9,424 nucleotides of DNA from contig DGEF01000006.1 of the NCBI GenBank assembly GCA_002385805.1, positions 12,558 through 21,981 of the forward strand, in the 5' to 3' direction. The translations under genes and the position numbers were made by a program. The stretch comes from Peptococcaceae bacterium UBA3933. Lineage in GTDB: Bacteria; Bacillota; Peptococcia; Peptococcales; BICA1-8. Numbering within the stretch: the stretch's first letter is position 1; each line of letters begins with the position of its first letter. Shown piece by piece: positions 8,144 to 9,424 of the stretch. The notes below the pieces were generated by a model, which did no database searches, was not told where the DNA came from, and saw nothing but the letters and a program-made list of their open reading frames with translations.

Positions 8144-8182
8144 TTACACTGCTACGGCTCCAGTCATATTTTCATTACTCAC
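8144..8182 (-). pseudogene. Detached 12-codon N-terminus of the hdrA-like gene
   Basis: GTG 8182 starts MSNENMTGAVAV and stops at TAA (8144-8146), with TGA next. TGAVAV is how many HdrA/QmoA-type proteins begin, and the next residues there are the FAD-binding IGGGIAG. Instead, the sequence goes, in another frame (8137-8145), directly to NDCSMCILSPK, which in such proteins lies some 40 residues later. I infer a deletion of roughly 120-130 bases with a frame change. The size estimate comes from memory of the family, not from an alignment. Confidence 0.7.
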
Positions 8183-8191
8183 TCTAAACCA

Positions 8192-8200
8192 CTCCTTTCC
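8192..8200 (-). promoter_or_regulatory. Ribosome binding site of the original hdrA start
   Basis: GGAAAGGAG followed nine bases later by GTG (8182). This is the only strong ribosome site upstream of hdrA in position to serve it, and it serves the detached 12-codon frame rather than ATG 8133. Confidence 0.7.
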
Positions 8201-8250
8201 GGATTATTAGTTAATAAAAAATTGATATATGAATTTTTGAAAAATTAATA

Positions 8251-8259
8251 ATCACCTCC
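8251..8259 (-). promoter_or_regulatory. Orphan Shine-Dalgarno sequence in the hdrA leader
   Basis: The minus strand reads GGGGAGGTGATT, with nine bases (GGAGGTGAT) complementary to the 16S rRNA 3' end, yet no ATG, GTG or TTG follows at normal distance. ATT at that distance would open only 12 codons. A UUCACC segment about 35 bases earlier could pair with GGUGA. It could be a remnant of a lost gene, a leader peptide with unusual start, or part of a regulatory structure. Otherwise the leader (8183-8318) shows nothing I recognise. Confidence 0.35.
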
Positions 8260-8328
8260 CCTGCCGGCATAGAATGGAAATTAAAGGTGGTGAAATCAAT
8301 CCCGTAGCTTCTCTACTAAAGAAAACAA

Positions 8329-8345
8329 TGCAAAATCTATACCAA
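8329..8345 (-). promoter_or_regulatory. Sigma-54 (-24/-12) promoter candidate of the hdrA-flx operon
   Basis: The minus strand reads TTGGTATAGATTTTGCA. The invariant GG (8342-8343) and GC (8330-8331) are ten bases apart, and both the TTGG and TTGCA parts agree with the TTGGCAC-N5-TTGC consensus; the CACG part deviates. Transcription would begin near 8318, leaving a leader of about 135 bases. It starts directly after the terminator of the preceding gene. The sigma-54 activator gene just beyond the operon supports the call. Confidence 0.6.
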
Positions 8346-8347
8346 AT

Positions 8348-8393
8348 AAAAAAAAGCAAGAAAAAACCATATAAATAAATAGTTTTTTCTTGC
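8348..8393 (-). terminator. Rho-independent terminator of the DUF5320 gene
   Basis: GCAAGAAAAAAC (8356-8367) and GTTTTTTCTTGC (8382-8393) form a perfect 12-bp stem with a 14-base loop. On the minus strand it is followed by eight T residues. It lies about 75 bases after the DUF5320 stop codon. Confidence 0.88.
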
Positions 8394-8412
8394 CCAATTA
8401 AATTTAATGTGT

Positions 8413-8430
8413 ATAATAACTAGCCATTAT
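8413..8430. promoter_or_regulatory. Dyad upstream of the sigma-54 promoter, possible activator site
   Basis: ATAAT-GG-CTAG-TT-ATTAT on the minus strand is an 18-base dyad broken only in the two bases flanking CTAG on each side. Its centre is about 100 bases upstream of the predicted transcription start, the usual distance for enhancer-type sites of sigma-54 activators. Only one copy is seen, so binding by the 1-621 protein is speculation. Confidence 0.3.
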
Positions 8431-8466
8431 GAATATAAAATAAACACCGGAACTATGCTTATTTTT

Positions 8467-8658
8467 TTATTTATTTCTACTCCTGCCAGAACCCATACCC
8501 TTTCCTTTACCCATTCCTCTTTTCCTTCTTCCTAAACCCTTAAACCCACTAAAGAGATTAGCCTTTTCTTCAGAATCCAATTTTTTCATGCAATACCCAC
8601 GACCTTTTCCAGTCATCGGGCCTTCCATTCTTGGTCCTAATCCGTCAAAACCGGGCAT
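8467..8658 (-). CDS. DUF5320 family small protein
   Basis: The 63-residue protein begins MPGFDGLGPRMEGPMTGKGR, the signature N-terminus of DUF5320 proteins, with a single Cys at position 23 just after it. The C-terminal half is Gly/Arg/Lys/Met-rich (GRRKRGMGKGKGMGSGRSR) and probably disordered; there is no signal peptide or membrane segment. The function is unknown. From memory, such proteins in anaerobes commonly sit beside NifX/NifB-type iron-molybdenum cofactor proteins and Mrp/NBP35-like ATPases, which suggests a link with metal clusters. That fits the NifU-like neighbour upstream here. The start ATG 8658 has AAAGGAGGG six bases before it. The gene has its own promoter and terminator, so it is a single-gene transcription unit. 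Confidence 0.85.
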   Translation of the reverse strand: MPGFDGLGPRMEGPMTGKGRGYCMKKLDSEEKANLFSGFKGLGRRKRGMGKGKGMGSGRSRNK

Positions 8659-8679
8659 TAGTTACCCTCCTTTAAAAAA

Positions 8680-8693
8680 TTATGGTCATATGC
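8680..8693 (-). promoter_or_regulatory. Shared CATATG motif, copy 2 (upstream of the DUF5320 gene)
   Basis: The minus strand reads GCATATGACCATAA, differing from copy 1 in two bases only. It begins eight bases after the -10 hexamer, so it covers the predicted transcription start, a place where repressors often bind. Confidence 0.4.
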
Positions 8694-8701
8694 TCATTAT
8701 A

Positions 8702-8730
8702 ATCATAACATAATAGTAAATATATGACAA
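8702..8730 (-). promoter_or_regulatory. Sigma-A-type promoter of the DUF5320 gene
   Basis: TTGTCA (8725-8730) and TATGAT (8702-8707) are separated by 17 bases. The -35 directly follows the T-tract of the preceding terminator. Transcription would start near 8695, about 37 bases before the start codon. Confidence 0.7.
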
Positions 8731-8731
8731 C

Positions 8732-8763
8732 AAAAAAAGACCCGGAAAAAATTTCCGAGTCTT
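8732..8763 (-). terminator. Rho-independent terminator of the NifU-like gene
   Basis: On the minus strand AAGACTCGGAAA and TTTCCGGGTCTT form a 12-bp stem with one U-G pair and a three-base loop, followed by an unbroken T run. It lies 25 bases after the stop codon at 8789. Confidence 0.9.
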
Positions 8764-8788
8764 AATTATACTTAACATGAAAAATATT

Positions 8789-9208
8789 TTAATGGTTTTT
8801 TCTTTGATAATCTTTAATTGCTTCATGAAGGGTATTCGTTGCAAGAATGGCGCAATGTTCACTATCTTCAGGCAGTCCGCCCATAGCCTCTAAAAGTATC
8901 AAAGGAGTTATACTTAAAGCTTCTTCTAGCTTTTTCCCCCTGGCCAATTCTGTAATCATACTTCCGGAAGCGATAGTTGTCCCACAGCCGTCAGTCCAAA
9001 ATTTTATATCTTCGATAATGCCCTCTTTTACTTTTACCCAGATCTGAATACTGTCGCCACACTGGCCTTGTAAATAAGCATAACCATCTGCATCTTTAAT
9101 CTGACCGACATTTTTAGGGTTTCGGACATGCTCTTTGACAGTTTCACTAAAATCTTGCCATATTTCTCCCTCAATTTCTCTAATTAATTTTTCCCATTGA
9201 TCTTCCAT
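8789..9208 (-). CDS. NifU/IscU-type iron-sulfur cluster assembly scaffold
   Basis: The 139-residue protein matches the N-terminal (IscU-like) domain of NifU, on which [Fe-S] clusters are built before transfer to apoproteins. After about 26 extra N-terminal residues come NPKNVG (30-35), GQCGDSIQIWV (Cys50 with Asp52), DGCGTTIASGS (Cys75) and EHCAIL (Cys119). These are the three scaffold cysteines and the aspartate typical of the family. The C-terminal NifU domains are absent, and no cysteine desulfurase gene is in the window. Given the cluster-rich Flx-Hdr operon downstream, it may help supply those proteins, but it is transcribed alone. ATG 9208 has AAGGGG upstream at a slightly long spacing. 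Which exact subgroup it belongs to cannot be settled here. Confidence 0.9.
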   Translation of the reverse strand: MEDQWEKLIREIEGEIWQDFSETVKEHVRNPKNVGQIKDADGYAYLQGQCGDSIQIWVKVKEGIIEDIKFWTDGCGTTIASGSMITELARGKKLEEALSITPLILLEAMGGLPEDSEHCAILATNTLHEAIKDYQRKNH

Positions 9209-9223
9209 GACAAATACCCCTTT

Positions 9224-9238
9224 TTATTGAACATATGC
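9224..9238 (-). promoter_or_regulatory. Shared CATATG motif, copy 3 (upstream of the NifU-like gene)
   Basis: The minus strand reads GCATATGTTCAATAA, sharing 11 exact bases with copy 1 (TGAACATATGC on the plus strand) and, with one inserted base, the adjoining T-rich segment too. It begins seven bases after the -10, overlapping the predicted transcription start. Confidence 0.4.
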
Positions 9239-9245
9239 TATAAAT

Positions 9246-9275
9246 ATTATAAATCCGTCTATTTGGAAAAGTCAA
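9246..9275 (-). promoter_or_regulatory. Sigma-A-type promoter of the NifU-like gene
   Basis: TTGACT (9270-9275) and a perfect TATAAT (9246-9251) are separated by 18 bases. The start would be near 9239, giving a leader of about 30 bases. Confidence 0.75.
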
Positions 9276-9290
9276 TCATCTGCAGTAATT

Positions 9291-9329
9291 AATAAGACAC
9301 TGAATCTGCGATTCTTGTCAGGTCTTATT
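9291..9329. repeat. Imperfect inverted repeat between tRNA-Gly terminator and nifU-like promoter
   Basis: AATAAGAC (9291-9298) and GTCTTATT (9322-9329) are perfect arms. A smaller hairpin GAATC-TGC-GATTC lies inside. No T-tract follows on either strand, so it is not a standard terminator. It lies just upstream of the nifU-like promoter and could be an operator, a processed RNA structure or nothing. Confidence 0.35.
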
Positions 9330-9334
9330 TGGAC

Positions 9335-9363
9335 AAAAAAAAGGCTAGCTTAAGCTAGCCTTT
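9335..9363 (-). terminator. Rho-independent terminator after tRNA-Gly
   Basis: AAAGGCTAGC and GCTAGCCTTT form a perfect 10-bp stem around TTAA, with a run of T residues on the minus strand, starting two bases after the tRNA 3' CCA. Confidence 0.93.
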
Positions 9364-9365
9364 AA

Positions 9366-9424
9366 TGGAGCGGAAGACGAGATTCGAACTCGCGACCCTC
9401 GCCTTGGCAAGGCGATGCTCTACC
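9366..9424 (-). tRNA. tRNA-Gly (anticodon GCC), 5' end outside the window
   Basis: The minus strand shows the end of the D arm (GGTAGAGCA), an anticodon arm with stem TCGCC/GGCGA and loop TTGCCAA (anticodon GCC), and a T arm with GTTCGAATC. The acceptor 3' strand CTTCCGC, discriminator T and encoded CCA (9366-9368) follow. The first 16 or so bases lie beyond the right edge. It reads glycine codons GGC and GGU. Confidence 0.95.

Noticed and set aside
8133..8182. Selenocysteine or programmed frameshift as explanation of the TAA-TGA stops before hdrA.
   Set aside because: A TAA comes first, no slippery site or SECIS-like hairpin is visible, and a frame change alone would not supply the missing 40 or so residues.
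8274..8378. Plus-strand ORF of 34 codons (begins MEIKGGEINPVASLLKK) with plausible composition.
   Set aside because: It has no ribosome site, runs over the sigma-54 promoter and into the terminator stem of the opposite strand, and matches no family I know.
8390..8417. Plus-strand promoter-like TTGCCC-N16-TATAAT.
   Set aside because: The TATAAT lies in an A+T-rich dyad and nothing on the plus strand downstream is a gene; an antisense transcript to DUF5320 cannot be excluded but has no support.
9366..9424. tRNA gene as attachment site for an integrated element.
   Set aside because: No integrase gene or repeated tRNA 3' end is present; the neighbouring genes look like ordinary chromosome.

Overview
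All recognisable features in this window lie on the minus strand and read right to left. The low G+C DNA, strong AGGAGG-type ribosome sites, a CCA-encoding tRNA gene and strictly anaerobic iron-sulfur flavoenzymes suggest an anaerobic Bacillota (Clostridia, perhaps a Peptococcaceae-like acetogen, syntroph or sulfate reducer). The phylum-level guess is inference from gene content; no taxon-specific marker is present.

Layout in transcription order. (1) 9366-9424: 3' part of a tRNA-Gly(GCC) gene, followed by a perfect terminator hairpin. (2) 8789-9208: a NifU/IscU-type Fe-S scaffold gene with its own sigma-A-type promoter and terminator. (3) 8467-8658: a 63-residue DUF5320 protein, again with its own promoter and terminator. 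(4) 8329-8345: a sigma-54 (-24/-12) promoter candidate directly behind that terminator, with an upstream dyad about 100 bases away that could bind an activator. (5) 3913-8182: a large hdrA-like gene, then flxD, flxC, flxB and flxA, overlapping or nearly touching down to 851 and closed by a terminator at 805-840. (6) 1-621: the N-terminal part of a PAS plus sigma-54 AAA+ activator, which continues beyond the left edge.

The hdrA-flxDCBA block looks like an Hdr/Flx electron-transfer complex. FlxA would exchange electrons with NAD(P)H, FlxB and FlxC carry [4Fe-4S] clusters, FlxD (MvhD-like, [2Fe-2S]) would hand electrons to HdrA, and HdrA would carry the (possibly bifurcating) flavin. The HdrA here is two HdrA units in tandem with an NfnB/GltD-like pyridine-nucleotide oxidoreductase inserted into the first. 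No HdrB or HdrC is present, so the usual disulfide-reducing end is missing or encoded elsewhere. The nearby activator gene and the sigma-54 promoter make a plausible regulator-target pair.

Two anomalies stand out. The hdrA gene has lost the segment that would encode the first Rossmann/FAD motif: a well-placed GTG start at 8182 gives 12 codons of an HdrA/QmoA-type N-terminus and stops, and the remaining 1406-codon frame resumes at the conserved NDCSMCILSPK block. Separately, the activator gene has an ideal ribosome site but an ATA where the start codon should be. Either the locus is decaying, or it uses non-standard initiation, or the assembly is wrong at these points. A shared motif (TTATGNNCATATGC-like) lies upstream of three genes and may mark a small regulon.
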